Assembly (NCBI RefSeq): GCF_001592935.1
Contig: NZ_LRDB01000001.1
Location: 620,001 to 684,000 of the forward strand
Origin: Roseivirga echinicomitans
Lineage (GTDB): Bacteria > Bacteroidota > Bacteroidia > Cytophagales > Cyclobacteriaceae
DNA: 64,000 bases
Direction of reading: 5' to 3'
The translations under genes and the position numbers were made by a program. Position 1 is the stretch's first letter, and each line of letters opens with the position of its first letter. The notes beneath the pieces are model-generated. The model ran no database searches. It worked only from the letters and a program-made list of their open reading frames with translations, and was not told where the DNA came from. Below, piece by piece: positions 8,161 to 23,396 of this stretch.

Positions 8161-8775
8161 ATGAAATCTTATAAATCAATAGGAACTGGGATTTTTGTTC
8201 ATAGCAAAGTGAAGATTGGTAAGAATGTCACAATTGGACAAGGTTCATGTATCGGCTTTGGTGACCCTAATGACGGTGACCTGATTATTGAGGATAATGT
8301 TCAGATTGGTGCCTTCTGTGTAATCCACTTTGGTGCGGTAATAAGAGATTCTGCATATATAGACCACAGGTGTGTTATTGGATTTGAAACTGAGATCGGG
8401 TGTAATACACAGATTCTTTCTGGAAAAGAAGTTGCTAGAAAATCAAAGATTGGCAAAAATTGCATCATTTGTGGAAATGTTGCAGACAGAACTATTATAG
8501 AAGATGATGTTACCTATCATGGGGAAATAGCTCATTCCCATAGAGATGCAAATCGCAATTGGGATGAAACGGAAGAGCCGTCACCTATCATTTATAGAGG
8601 TAGTGTAGTTGGGGTAAATGCCATAATAATTGGCCCCAGAAGAATTGGACCCTGTGCTTACATCGGTGCTGGTGAAATTGTTAAAACTGACATTGGTGAA
8701 GGAATAGCATTAATCATGGGCAAACAACAAACAGTAAAATCATTGAGAGGATTCATTAAACCAAGATGCAAATGA
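8161..8775 (+). CDS. left-handed beta-helix (hexapeptide) acyltransferase
   Basis: A 204-residue protein made almost wholly of hexapeptide repeats (for example VKIGKN VTIGQG, IIEDN VQIGAF, SKIGKN CIICGN). This is the signature of trimeric LbetaH acyltransferases, which move acetyl or other acyl groups from CoA or a carrier protein to sugars or amino groups. A loop with HSHRDANRNWDE (about residues 121-132) interrupts the coils and may carry the catalytic His. It follows the glycosyltransferase by 12 bp and overlaps the next gene, so it belongs to the same operon. A carrier protein in the same operon could supply its acyl or aminoacyl donor (inference). Confidence 0.75.
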   Translation: MKSYKSIGTGIFVHSKVKIGKNVTIGQGSCIGFGDPNDGDLIIEDNVQIGAFCVIHFGAVIRDSAYIDHRCVIGFETEIGCNTQILSGKEVARKSKIGKNCIICGNVADRTIIEDDVTYHGEIAHSHRDANRNWDETEEPSPIIYRGSVVGVNAIIIGPRRIGPCAYIGAGEIVKTDIGEGIALIMGKQQTVKSLRGFIKPRCK

Positions 8776-9947
8776 GAAAAAATCACACATCTATTAACGT
8801 TTTTGTATCCCATCCATTTAAACCTGATAATGGCGTTTATGATCTCGAAAAATTTCGAACTAATATAAAACTCCTGCTTGCTGAAGCAGAAAGCCTTGTT
8901 AGGAAAGAACATAATGATTTTGAACTAGACACTACATTTGAGTTTGTGGATTTCCAAAATAGATTGCCAACGCAAATAAAAAACAGTATAGCAAAAAGTC
9001 ACTTTGCATTAGTTGATGTAACCGAAAATAACCCCAATATATTTTTCGAATATGGATTAATGAAAGGTTTAAATATCCCGGCATTGCTGATCAAAACAAA
9101 CGAGTCATTTGGAAACTTTGATTTACCTGCCGACATGAAGGATGAAATTGCTGTTCGCTACGAAAATTTTGATGAGCTACGAAAAAAATGTCTCCATAAT
9201 ATAGTAGCCTTGTTTAAAGGATTATTAAAGAATGATTTCATTTATAAGAAGCTTATAGACAAAATTTGGTTTAATACTAACTCAGAGCCAAGGTTAAGTA
9301 TTGTTGTATCTTCAATTCAAAATATAGAAGAAAACACTGCTTCTGCAGCTGACTATTTATTCTTAGAAAACCTTGGTGACAAAGGAGCTTTACTAGATAT
9401 AATGACCTTTTTAAGTAGACTGTACCCTAATATAGAACCTTCTATTTCTCAAGCAACCGACTTTGATAATCATGAAGGTAATATTGTGGTTCTCGGTGGC
9501 CCAGGTGACGAAAGTGGTTACTGTAACAGTTTATGTGCGACCATGATGGAAAAAATAGACTCTAAATTCTCTTACTCGGAAGACTGTGAAGTTCTACTAC
9601 TTGATGGTAAGACATACAAAGCGCAGAAAAAAGATAATAGGATATCTATAGATTATGGTTATTTCGCTCGCTTCCCAAACCCATTTAACCCTAAGTATTC
9701 TGTTGTACTAATCCATGGAATACACACTTTTGGTGTGTGGGGTGCGGCAAAAGCGTTTTCGTACCATACAGTAGCTCATAAAAATGTGAAGACGGTCATG
9801 GAGAAGTTTAACCTCAATGATATAAATGACTCGGCATTTGAGTGTTTTTTTAAAGTTAAAATTCAAAATCTTCACAATAGTATTTCTAAGAGCTATGTGG
9901 AGTGTCCAAAGATTTCTAGTGAGGATATCTTTCCGTTGAAATTTTAA
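8766..9947 (+). CDS. TIR / deoxyribosyltransferase-like protein with novel C-terminal domain
   Basis: A 393-residue protein overlapping the preceding stop codon. ATG at 8766 or at 8772 (ATGA overlap) are both plausible starts. Residues ~8-150 form a TIR/NDT-like domain: INVFVSHPF, then FALVDVTENNPNIFFEYG (80-97), where Glu95 matches the catalytic acid of the family. This is the same type of motif as in the module B protein at 5303. The ~220-residue C-terminal part contains NIVVLGGPGDESG and YSVVLIHGIHTFGVWGAAKAF, which look like strand-loop-helix nucleotide-binding segments, but I cannot name the family. Sitting inside a biosynthetic operon is unusual for a TIR-like protein. It might be an immune effector guarding or using the product, or a nucleoside-modifying enzyme. 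Confidence 0.6.
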   Translation: MQMRKNHTSINVFVSHPFKPDNGVYDLEKFRTNIKLLLAEAESLVRKEHNDFELDTTFEFVDFQNRLPTQIKNSIAKSHFALVDVTENNPNIFFEYGLMKGLNIPALLIKTNESFGNFDLPADMKDEIAVRYENFDELRKKCLHNIVALFKGLLKNDFIYKKLIDKIWFNTNSEPRLSIVVSSIQNIEENTASAADYLFLENLGDKGALLDIMTFLSRLYPNIEPSISQATDFDNHEGNIVVLGGPGDESGYCNSLCATMMEKIDSKFSYSEDCEVLLLDGKTYKAQKKDNRISIDYGYFARFPNPFNPKYSVVLIHGIHTFGVWGAAKAFSYHTVAHKNVKTVMEKFNLNDINDSAFECFFKVKIQNLHNSISKSYVECPKISSEDIFPLKF

Positions 9948-9951
9948 TACT

Positions 9952-11397
9952 GTGAAAGATTCTATTGAACTTATAAAAGACAATGCAAAAAATTACCCCG
10001 ATCGCATTGCTGTAATTGACGGAAAGCGAAAAATCAGCTATGGTGATTTTATCATTCTTGTTAATTCTATTTCTCATCAATTGGGGCCACAATCCAAAAT
10101 TGTAATTGATTTAGATCAGGGAATAGAAGCGTATGCTTTAATAATTGCCATTCTTAATGTGGGTGGAACTTATTGTCCCCTTAGTACTGCCGCTCCTTTG
10201 GAGCGGAAAAAGCAGATAATAAATGAGTTTTCTCCTGACTTGATTGTTGTTTCATCAGAAGAAAAAGTTTTGGAGTTGAATCCAATTGACTCAATCACTT
10301 TTACAAGTTTACTTTCATATACAAACGATACTGATGTTGATATTTCTTACGATGGAGAAGATATTATTTATATTATCTACACATCTGGTTCAACGGGCAC
10401 CCCAAAAGGTGTGAGGGTTTGTCGTAAAGCGTTGAACAAATTTTTAGAATGGTCAATACCAACTTATGGAGCTAATGAAAATGACGTGTGGGGACAGTTT
10501 TCCTTTTTGAGTTTTGACTTGAGCATCGTAGATATTTTTACTTGTTTATGTTCTGGTGCTACTCTGTATTCAATGAACAATTTGTCCGCTAAGAAATTTC
10601 GCCCTGCCGGAGAAATAGAAAATCAAAAAATTACTGTTTGGCATTCAATACCAAGTGCTATAGAATTCATGATCAAAAATTTTCAAAGCAGAACTTACAA
10701 TTTTTCATCTCTGCGTTTGATGAGTTTTTGTGGTGAACCATTGAAGAAGCATCAGGTTGAATTTTTGTTGGAAAAGAATAATTCTCTGAGAATTTTCAAT
10801 ACGTACGGACCAACAGAAGGAACCTTGTTCTGTGCTTGGCAGGAGTTGAACGTTACAAATTATCTTGACCTTTCACTTTTTTCTATGAGCATCGGCAAAG
10901 GGATTCCGGGTTGGAGTCTCCAACTAAATGGTCTTGAGGAATTTGAAGAAAAGGAAATTACAATTTATGGCGACTTTATTGGAAAGGGATATTTGGGCAA
11001 CGTAGTTGATTCAAAATTCAAAGAAATCAATGTAGATGGACAATTGGTTGAAAGTTTTGAAACTGGTGATTTGGTGAATGAGGTAAAAGGGAACATTTAT
11101 TTCTCATGCCGTAAAGATAGGCAGGTCAAATTAAAGGGATACAGGGTAGAATTGGATGAAATTGATTTTAGGATAAATGAATACCTCAACTTGACTTCGG
11201 TTACTTTAGTAAATAATGAGATGCTTTATTCTTTCATTGAAACAACCGATGGGATCAATGATTCTGAATTAAGGAATCATTTGAAAACGGTATTAGAAGA
11301 ATATAAAATACCACATGGATTCTACCCAATTAAAGAAATTCCAAGAAGTCAAAATCAAAAGGTTGATTTTAACATGCTTAAGGGGAAAATAACATGA
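9952..11397 (+). CDS. stand-alone amino-acid adenylation enzyme (ANL superfamily)
   Basis: A 481-residue adenylation domain of the nonribosomal-peptide type, starting at GTG 4 bp after the previous stop. Visible core motifs: A3 YTSGSTGTPKG (143-153), A4 with FDLS where Asp189 is the residue that binds the substrate amino group (so an amino acid is the likely substrate), A5 NTYGPTEG, A7 ETGDL, A8 RKDRQVKLKGYRVELDEID, and A10 NQKVDF with the catalytic Lys. It should activate an amino acid with ATP and load it on the carrier protein encoded next, whose start overlaps its stop (ATGA). This resembles two-gene loading pairs such as DltA/DltC. There is no condensation or thioesterase domain. Confidence 0.85.
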   Translation: MKDSIELIKDNAKNYPDRIAVIDGKRKISYGDFIILVNSISHQLGPQSKIVIDLDQGIEAYALIIAILNVGGTYCPLSTAAPLERKKQIINEFSPDLIVVSSEEKVLELNPIDSITFTSLLSYTNDTDVDISYDGEDIIYIIYTSGSTGTPKGVRVCRKALNKFLEWSIPTYGANENDVWGQFSFLSFDLSIVDIFTCLCSGATLYSMNNLSAKKFRPAGEIENQKITVWHSIPSAIEFMIKNFQSRTYNFSSLRLMSFCGEPLKKHQVEFLLEKNNSLRIFNTYGPTEGTLFCAWQELNVTNYLDLSLFSMSIGKGIPGWSLQLNGLEEFEEKEITIYGDFIGKGYLGNVVDSKFKEINVDGQLVESFETGDLVNEVKGNIYFSCRKDRQVKLKGYRVELDEIDFRINEYLNLTSVTLVNNEMLYSFIETTDGINDSELRNHLKTVLEEYKIPHGFYPIKEIPRSQNQKVDFNMLKGKIT

Positions 11398-11654
11398 GCA
11401 AAAAATTAAAGCATCCAAAGGAGATTGTTGCAACAGCACTTAATATAAGCATTGACCAGCTTAACGAAGATTCAGCTTATGGAAAAACACCTAATTGGGA
11501 TAGCTTAAACCATGTTGCTATTATCAACGATTTAGAAACTAATTTTGAAATTCAAATTCCTGACTCAGAAATAGAAAATTATTTAACCATGAGGGCGATC
11601 ATTGAATTGTACGAAAAAATAAATAAGCACAGTACCGGCTACAACAAAGAATAA
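11394..11654 (+). CDS. acyl/peptidyl carrier protein
   Basis: An 86-residue carrier protein with the phosphopantetheine motif WDSLNHV; Ser37 is the expected attachment site. The helical pattern and the acidic surface after the Ser fit ACP/PCP domains. Its start overlaps the adenylation gene stop by 4 bp, so it is the obvious partner that receives the activated amino acid. No phosphopantetheinyl transferase is in the window. The last codons overlap the 9-bp element that marks the right end of the module. Confidence 0.87.
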   Translation: MSKKLKHPKEIVATALNISIDQLNEDSAYGKTPNWDSLNHVAIINDLETNFEIQIPDSEIENYLTMRAIIELYEKINKHSTGYNKE

Positions 11655-11771
11655 AAAACAAATGACCGATAAGGGTTTCAGCAAGTTTGGCACTCTCAAC
11701 AAACATCCAGCTGGGCTGATGGGAAAGTGCTCTGAATGCCCTGCTGTTTTTTCTACAAACGCTACAGAAAC
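11637..11771. other. right end of module D, degenerate attC-like region
   Basis: GGCTACAAC (11637-11645) is the exact reverse complement of the module's first bases (7173-7181). Further right, AAAAAACA (11653-11660) can pair with TGTTTTTT (11745-11752), and GCACTCTC (about 11690-11697) roughly pairs with GAAAGTGC (11723-11730). The point corresponding to the GTT at 6681 reads GCT here (11761-11763). It lies at the same distance from the mutarotase stop codon as in the first slot. The structure is weaker than at 6568-6687. Confidence 0.4.
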
Positions 11772-12101
11772 CTACAACTCAAAAACCCTTTCCATCAACA
11801 TCCATTTTTCTCCCGGCTGCGCGAAGGGTAAGGCTTGTTGATATTGCCACATCAGTGCTTCCCATGCTTGCACTTTAGGATTGGCCTGGTCCATTCTTCC
11901 TTTTTCATCAAATGAGAAATGATCTTCCGTTTCCATAATCATGCAAAGCCGATTACTAAGCAGGTAAATCTCCATTTTTAGAATACCCGAAACGCGAATG
12001 CTTTCAATGATTTCTGGCCATACCTTTTCATGATGGACTTTGTATTCCTCAATCAATTGAGGGTCATTTTTTAGGTCGAGTGTTAGACAGTATCTTTTCA
12101 T
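11772..12101 (-). CDS. L-fucose/L-rhamnose-type mutarotase
   Basis: A 109-residue RhaM/DUF718-type mutarotase, which interconverts the alpha and beta anomers of a deoxy-sugar. The first strand RYCLTLDL, the motif VHHEKVWPEI (candidate catalytic His) and the C-terminal GEKWMLMERVFEL are typical of the family. Located directly after the fucose permease gene, it most likely works on L-fucose. A 77-bp duplicate of its 3' end lies at 6692-6768. Next on the minus strand would be GH3, but module cargo now lies between. Confidence 0.85.
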   Translation of the reverse strand: MKRYCLTLDLKNDPQLIEEYKVHHEKVWPEIIESIRVSGILKMEIYLLSNRLCMIMETEDHFSFDEKGRMDQANPKVQAWEALMWQYQQALPFAQPGEKWMLMERVFEL

Positions 12102-12116
12102 TTTATTACCTCCTCC

Positions 12117-12144
12117 GCCCTTCGGGCACCTCCTCCAAAGGAGG
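12117..12144. repeat. paired small hairpins between fucP and mutarotase
   Basis: Two short inverted repeats: GCCC-TTC-GGGC (12117-12127) and CCTCC-AAA-GGAGG (12132-12144). The second resembles the purine-rich hairpins at 4555 and 57727. They fall in a 75-bp intergenic space inside the operon and could modulate mRNA stability. Confidence 0.5.
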
Positions 12145-12176
12145 ACATCCGTGCGAGTAGTTACATTAACAGTTAA

Positions 12177-13487
12177 TTATAGTTCATTCGCCAATTTACT
12201 CACCTTTCTTCCATACCAGCCAATATACACGAAACAGAGCAGTGGTAAGATAAAGGAGAAATTCACTTCGCTTGCACCCGTAATTTGAGTGTCGTTCACT
12301 GCGCTTCCGCCTAAATCTATAATCATTCCTTGCCATTTGGGTAATAAGGCGCCTCCTACAATGGCCATTACCAAGCCCGCTGCCCCGATTTTGGATTCTT
12401 CTTCATTCAGACCATTCAAGGAAACCCCGTAAATGGTGGGGAACATGATGGACATGAAAAGGGAGATGGCAACCAAAGCATACAAACCATAAATTCCTTC
12501 CACATAAATGGTGAGCACCGTACTTATTCCAGCCAATAGGGCAAAATACTTGAGTAACTGACCAGAATTGACAAACCTGAGGAGGTAAGTGCCAATTGCC
12601 CTTCCTACTAAAAAGAGGATGAAGGCCGCGAATTGATAATTGGCTGCGTCTGAACTGGAAATGCCTATGGCTTCGGCATACTGATAAATATATGTCCAGC
12701 ACATGATTTGCGCTCCCACATAGAACACTTGCGCCAATACACCGAGTACGTATTTTTTGTTTTTGCGCAAGGCATCGAAGGATGCCCTAACACTAGGAAT
12801 TTCTCCATCGCCTTTTGTCTGCGGCATTTTGCTCACTGCAATCAGAATAAAGATGCCGATAAGCACTAAGCCGAGAATGACGTAGGGATTACGAATGACC
12901 ATCAGGTCAGAGGTTCTGATCAAGGTTTTTTTCGCCAGCTCAAGTGAAGCAAAGTCTGCTATATCATCGGACTGCAGTTTTTTGAGCACGAACTGCTGCG
13001 CAACGAGCAGTCCAGCCAATAACCCAACAGGGTTGAACGACTGCGCCAAATTGAGGCGTTGAGTGGCGGTTTCTTTTGCACCCATGGCCAAAATGTATGG
13101 GTTGGCTGTGGTTTCTAAAAAAGCCAAACCAAAGGTGAGAATGTAGAGGCCAAGGCAAAAGAACCAGAATTGCTCCGTAATGGCTGCGGGATAAAACAAA
13201 AGCGCCCCGAAAGCATAAAGTGCTAAACCGATTAACACGCCTACTTTATAAGAGTATTTTCTCACGAATAATGCGGCAGGTAAGGCCATGCAAAAGTAGC
13301 CCCCATAAAATGCCATTTGCACCCAAGCGGCTTGAGAATTAGTCAGCTCTAGCACCTTCTTGAAAGCCTGCACCATGGGGTCGGTCACCGCATTCGCAAA
13401 ACCCCAAAGCGCAAAAAGCGATGTAATCAGAATGAAGGGGAGAAGCGTTTTTCGGTCAACGAGTTTTGCCTTGGTTGATGCTTTCAT
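12177..13487 (-). CDS. fucP: L-fucose permease, MFS family
   Basis: A 436-residue, 12-helix major facilitator protein of the fucose-galactose-glucose proton symporter group. The segment LFALWGFANAVTDPMV in the first helix and FLETTANPYI around residue 130 (the conserved acidic residue used for proton coupling in FucP) are characteristic. It imports free L-fucose across the inner membrane. The gene lies between the mutarotase and fucose dehydrogenase genes, which fits this substrate. Confidence 0.87.
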   Translation of the reverse strand: MKASTKAKLVDRKTLLPFILITSLFALWGFANAVTDPMVQAFKKVLELTNSQAAWVQMAFYGGYFCMALPAALFVRKYSYKVGVLIGLALYAFGALLFYPAAITEQFWFFCLGLYILTFGLAFLETTANPYILAMGAKETATQRLNLAQSFNPVGLLAGLLVAQQFVLKKLQSDDIADFASLELAKKTLIRTSDLMVIRNPYVILGLVLIGIFILIAVSKMPQTKGDGEIPSVRASFDALRKNKKYVLGVLAQVFYVGAQIMCWTYIYQYAEAIGISSSDAANYQFAAFILFLVGRAIGTYLLRFVNSGQLLKYFALLAGISTVLTIYVEGIYGLYALVAISLFMSIMFPTIYGVSLNGLNEEESKIGAAGLVMAIVGGALLPKWQGMIIDLGGSAVNDTQITGASEVNFSFILPLLCFVYIGWYGRKVSKLANEL

Positions 13488-13496
13488 ATTGGCGGG

Positions 13497-14282
<786 letters not shown>

Positions 14283-14286
14283 TCAT

Positions 14287-21100
<6,814 letters not shown>

Positions 21101-21101
21101 G

Positions 21102-22559
21102 TTAGTGCTTTACCTTCTCAATTTTGAGCACCCAAGCATCTGAAGCCGGTGGGTTTTTTCTTAGGCTTTCAGGAATAATCACTTCAAAACCATTTCCAAC
21201 CGCCTCCCATTTCAGGTTTACTTTTGAACCCAACATGGTTACTTTGGTTCCCTTTTCTGGTTGTATTGTGGATAACCATATTTTGGCTGGAGGTTGATTT
21301 TCGTTGTCCTCGGGCAGGTAAGCTGCATAAACAACTTTGGTATGTCTGTTTTGTGTCAAGGCTACTTTACCTTCTTTATAAGGTGCAATAGGTCGAGTTT
21401 CATAAATGGCCTCACTATTTACGTCCATCCATTGGCCAATACCTTCCAATAATTCATAAGCACCTTCATCAAATTCACCTAGAGGAGAAGGGGCAATATT
21501 GAGTAATAGGTTTCCTCCTTTCGAAACAATATCCAGTAGCATATGCACAGCTTTTCGGGTTGAAATGTAGGTTGGTTTTTTGATCCAAGACCAGCTTCCG
21601 CCAGCAATCATTGGCGATTCCCATGGGTAAGGAATCATGTGTTCAGGAATTCGGTTTTCTGGGGTTATGTAGTTTTGATAAGGCCCTTCCACTGCTCGGT
21701 CAACAACAATAGTTCCTGGCTGCTTTGCTCTTACTTCCTCTACTAACCTTGGCATGTCGATGTCCTGATTCTGAAGATTGACCTGCTTAAAATCCTTTTT
21801 CACTTTGTAAGCGAGAATTTCCTCATTGGTATAGGGCTGCACCCAACCGCCATCGAACCAGAGAATATCCACTTTGCCATAATCGCTCATAAGCTCGTTT
21901 ACTTGGCCATGGGTGAAGTCTTTGAATTTTTCCCAACGATCGGGATAGGTATTTACATTGTAGTTTACGTTTCGATCTGGGGTCGCAAAATTCTTCCACC
22001 AATAATAGGGCGAGTGCCAATCAGGTTTAGAAAAATAGGCGCCAATCATAAAGTCTTCAGTTCTGAAGGCGTCAAAAATCTCCTTTGTGATATTGGCTTT
22101 TGGGTTGGTGTGAAATGGCGTTTTAGGGTCGGTGATTTTGTAATCCGTGAACTTCGAATCGAACATAGTAAAGCCATCGTGGTGTTTGGTAGTGAATACC
22201 ATGTATTTCATCCCTGCGCGCTTGGCCGCTTCTGCCCATTTACTTGGGTCGAAGTTTACGGGATTGAAAGTCGTTTGTAGATTTTCATATTCCTGCTTAT
22301 ACAATTCATAATTGTCGTGTGGCCTTGTGCACCATGGCTCGTCTTCGGCACAAATGGACCAAGATTCTACAATGCCCCATTGGCTGTAAGTTCCCCAGTG
22401 CATCAACAAACCAAATTTAATGTCTTGCCATTGCTCTAATTTTTCTAAAACTAAAGGGTCAGTCTCTGGAAAGTACTTCTGCTTTTCTTCTTGTGCGTCT
22501 GTTAAAAAAGGAAGCGTCAGTAAGAAGGTAAGAACAAATCGTAGGCTTGACTTTTTCAT
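21102..22559 (-). CDS. GH29 alpha-L-fucosidase, secreted
   Basis: A 485-residue GH29 enzyme with signal peptide (MKKSSLRFVLTFLLTLPFL, then TDAQ). The substrate-binding motif LLMHWGTYSQWG and HHDGF are present, and the nucleophile is Asp236 in ILWFDGGW. GH29 enzymes are retaining fucosidases, complementary to the inverting GH95 next to it, so together they cover different fucosyl linkages. It follows the lactonase gene by 6 bp. Confidence 0.93.
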   Translation of the reverse strand: MKKSSLRFVLTFLLTLPFLTDAQEEKQKYFPETDPLVLEKLEQWQDIKFGLLMHWGTYSQWGIVESWSICAEDEPWCTRPHDNYELYKQEYENLQTTFNPVNFDPSKWAEAAKRAGMKYMVFTTKHHDGFTMFDSKFTDYKITDPKTPFHTNPKANITKEIFDAFRTEDFMIGAYFSKPDWHSPYYWWKNFATPDRNVNYNVNTYPDRWEKFKDFTHGQVNELMSDYGKVDILWFDGGWVQPYTNEEILAYKVKKDFKQVNLQNQDIDMPRLVEEVRAKQPGTIVVDRAVEGPYQNYITPENRIPEHMIPYPWESPMIAGGSWSWIKKPTYISTRKAVHMLLDIVSKGGNLLLNIAPSPLGEFDEGAYELLEGIGQWMDVNSEAIYETRPIAPYKEGKVALTQNRHTKVVYAAYLPEDNENQPPAKIWLSTIQPEKGTKVTMLGSKVNLKWEAVGNGFEVIIPESLRKNPPASDAWVLKIEKVKH

Positions 22560-22565
22560 GATTCA

Positions 22566-23396
22566 TCAATTTAGGGTGTAAAATTTTGCCGCATTAATCC
22601 CCCAAAACTTGGCCTTGTCTACCTCTGAAAAATCTTTGAGGTACTCTTCCATTAAAACGCAGGTGGTGGTATAATTTCCAGCCAATTTACATACGGGCCA
22701 GTCGGAGCCGAACATAAGTCGATCTGTTCCGAAGGCCTCAAAAGCTATGTCTAAATAAGGTCTTATGTCTTCCATTTTCCAATTGTGCCAATTGGCTTCG
22801 GTGACTAAACCAGAGACTTTGCAAAACACATTCGGTGCTTTGGCCAGCGCCTGAATTTGTTCTTTCCATGGCGAAAATACTTGTTCTTTGATTTGAGGTT
22901 TGGCCAAATGGTCAATAACAAAGGGTTGCTCTGGAAACTGTTTTACCAGCTCCAGAGCAGTACCCAAGTGTTTAGGAAAGATCAGAATATCATAGGTAAG
23001 TCGGTATTTAGAAAGAAAGGAAATACCTCTTTTAAAATCATTTTGGAGCATAAAATGCTCGTCTGGTTCGGCCTGAACAATGTGTCTGAGGCCTTTAAGT
23101 TTTTCATTTGTGGCGAAGTGAGCTAAGCGATCCTCTGCATTTGCGGCTCGCAAATCTATCCAGCCCACTACTCCCTTGATGAAGGAATTGGATTGTGCCA
23201 ACTGAAGTAAAAAATTGGTTTCTTCTTCGGATTGATCGGCTTGTACAGTTATACAGCCGTCAATTCCATTGTTGTCCATTTCTTCTTTCAACTCTGATGG
23301 AAGAAAATCGCGCATCAGTACAGACATAGAGTTATCTATCCAGGAGTCTCTTACCGGATTGTACTGCCAAAAGTGCTGATGCGCATCGATTTTCAT
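22566..23396 (-). CDS. amidohydrolase-family L-fuconolactone hydrolase
   Basis: A 276-residue amidohydrolase of the COG3618 type with metal-binding HQH (His6 and His8) and FGSDWPVCKLAG near the C-terminus, a signature of sugar lactonases in this family. It opens L-fucono-1,5/1,4-lactone to L-fuconate. It overlaps the next upstream gene (diketo-acid hydrolase) by 4 bp. Confidence 0.85.
   Translation of the reverse strand: MKIDAHQHFWQYNPVRDSWIDNSMSVLMRDFLPSELKEEMDNNGIDGCITVQADQSEEETNFLLQLAQSNSFIKGVVGWIDLRAANAEDRLAHFATNEKLKGLRHIVQAEPDEHFMLQNDFKRGISFLSKYRLTYDILIFPKHLGTALELVKQFPEQPFVIDHLAKPQIKEQVFSPWKEQIQALAKAPNVFCKVSGLVTEANWHNWKMEDIRPYLDIAFEAFGTDRLMFGSDWPVCKLAGNYTTTCVLMEEYLKDFSEVDKAKFWGINAAKFYTLN

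Noticed and set aside
9952-11654. A complete nonribosomal peptide synthetase
   Set aside because: Only adenylation and carrier functions are present; no condensation, thioesterase or further modules are found nearby.
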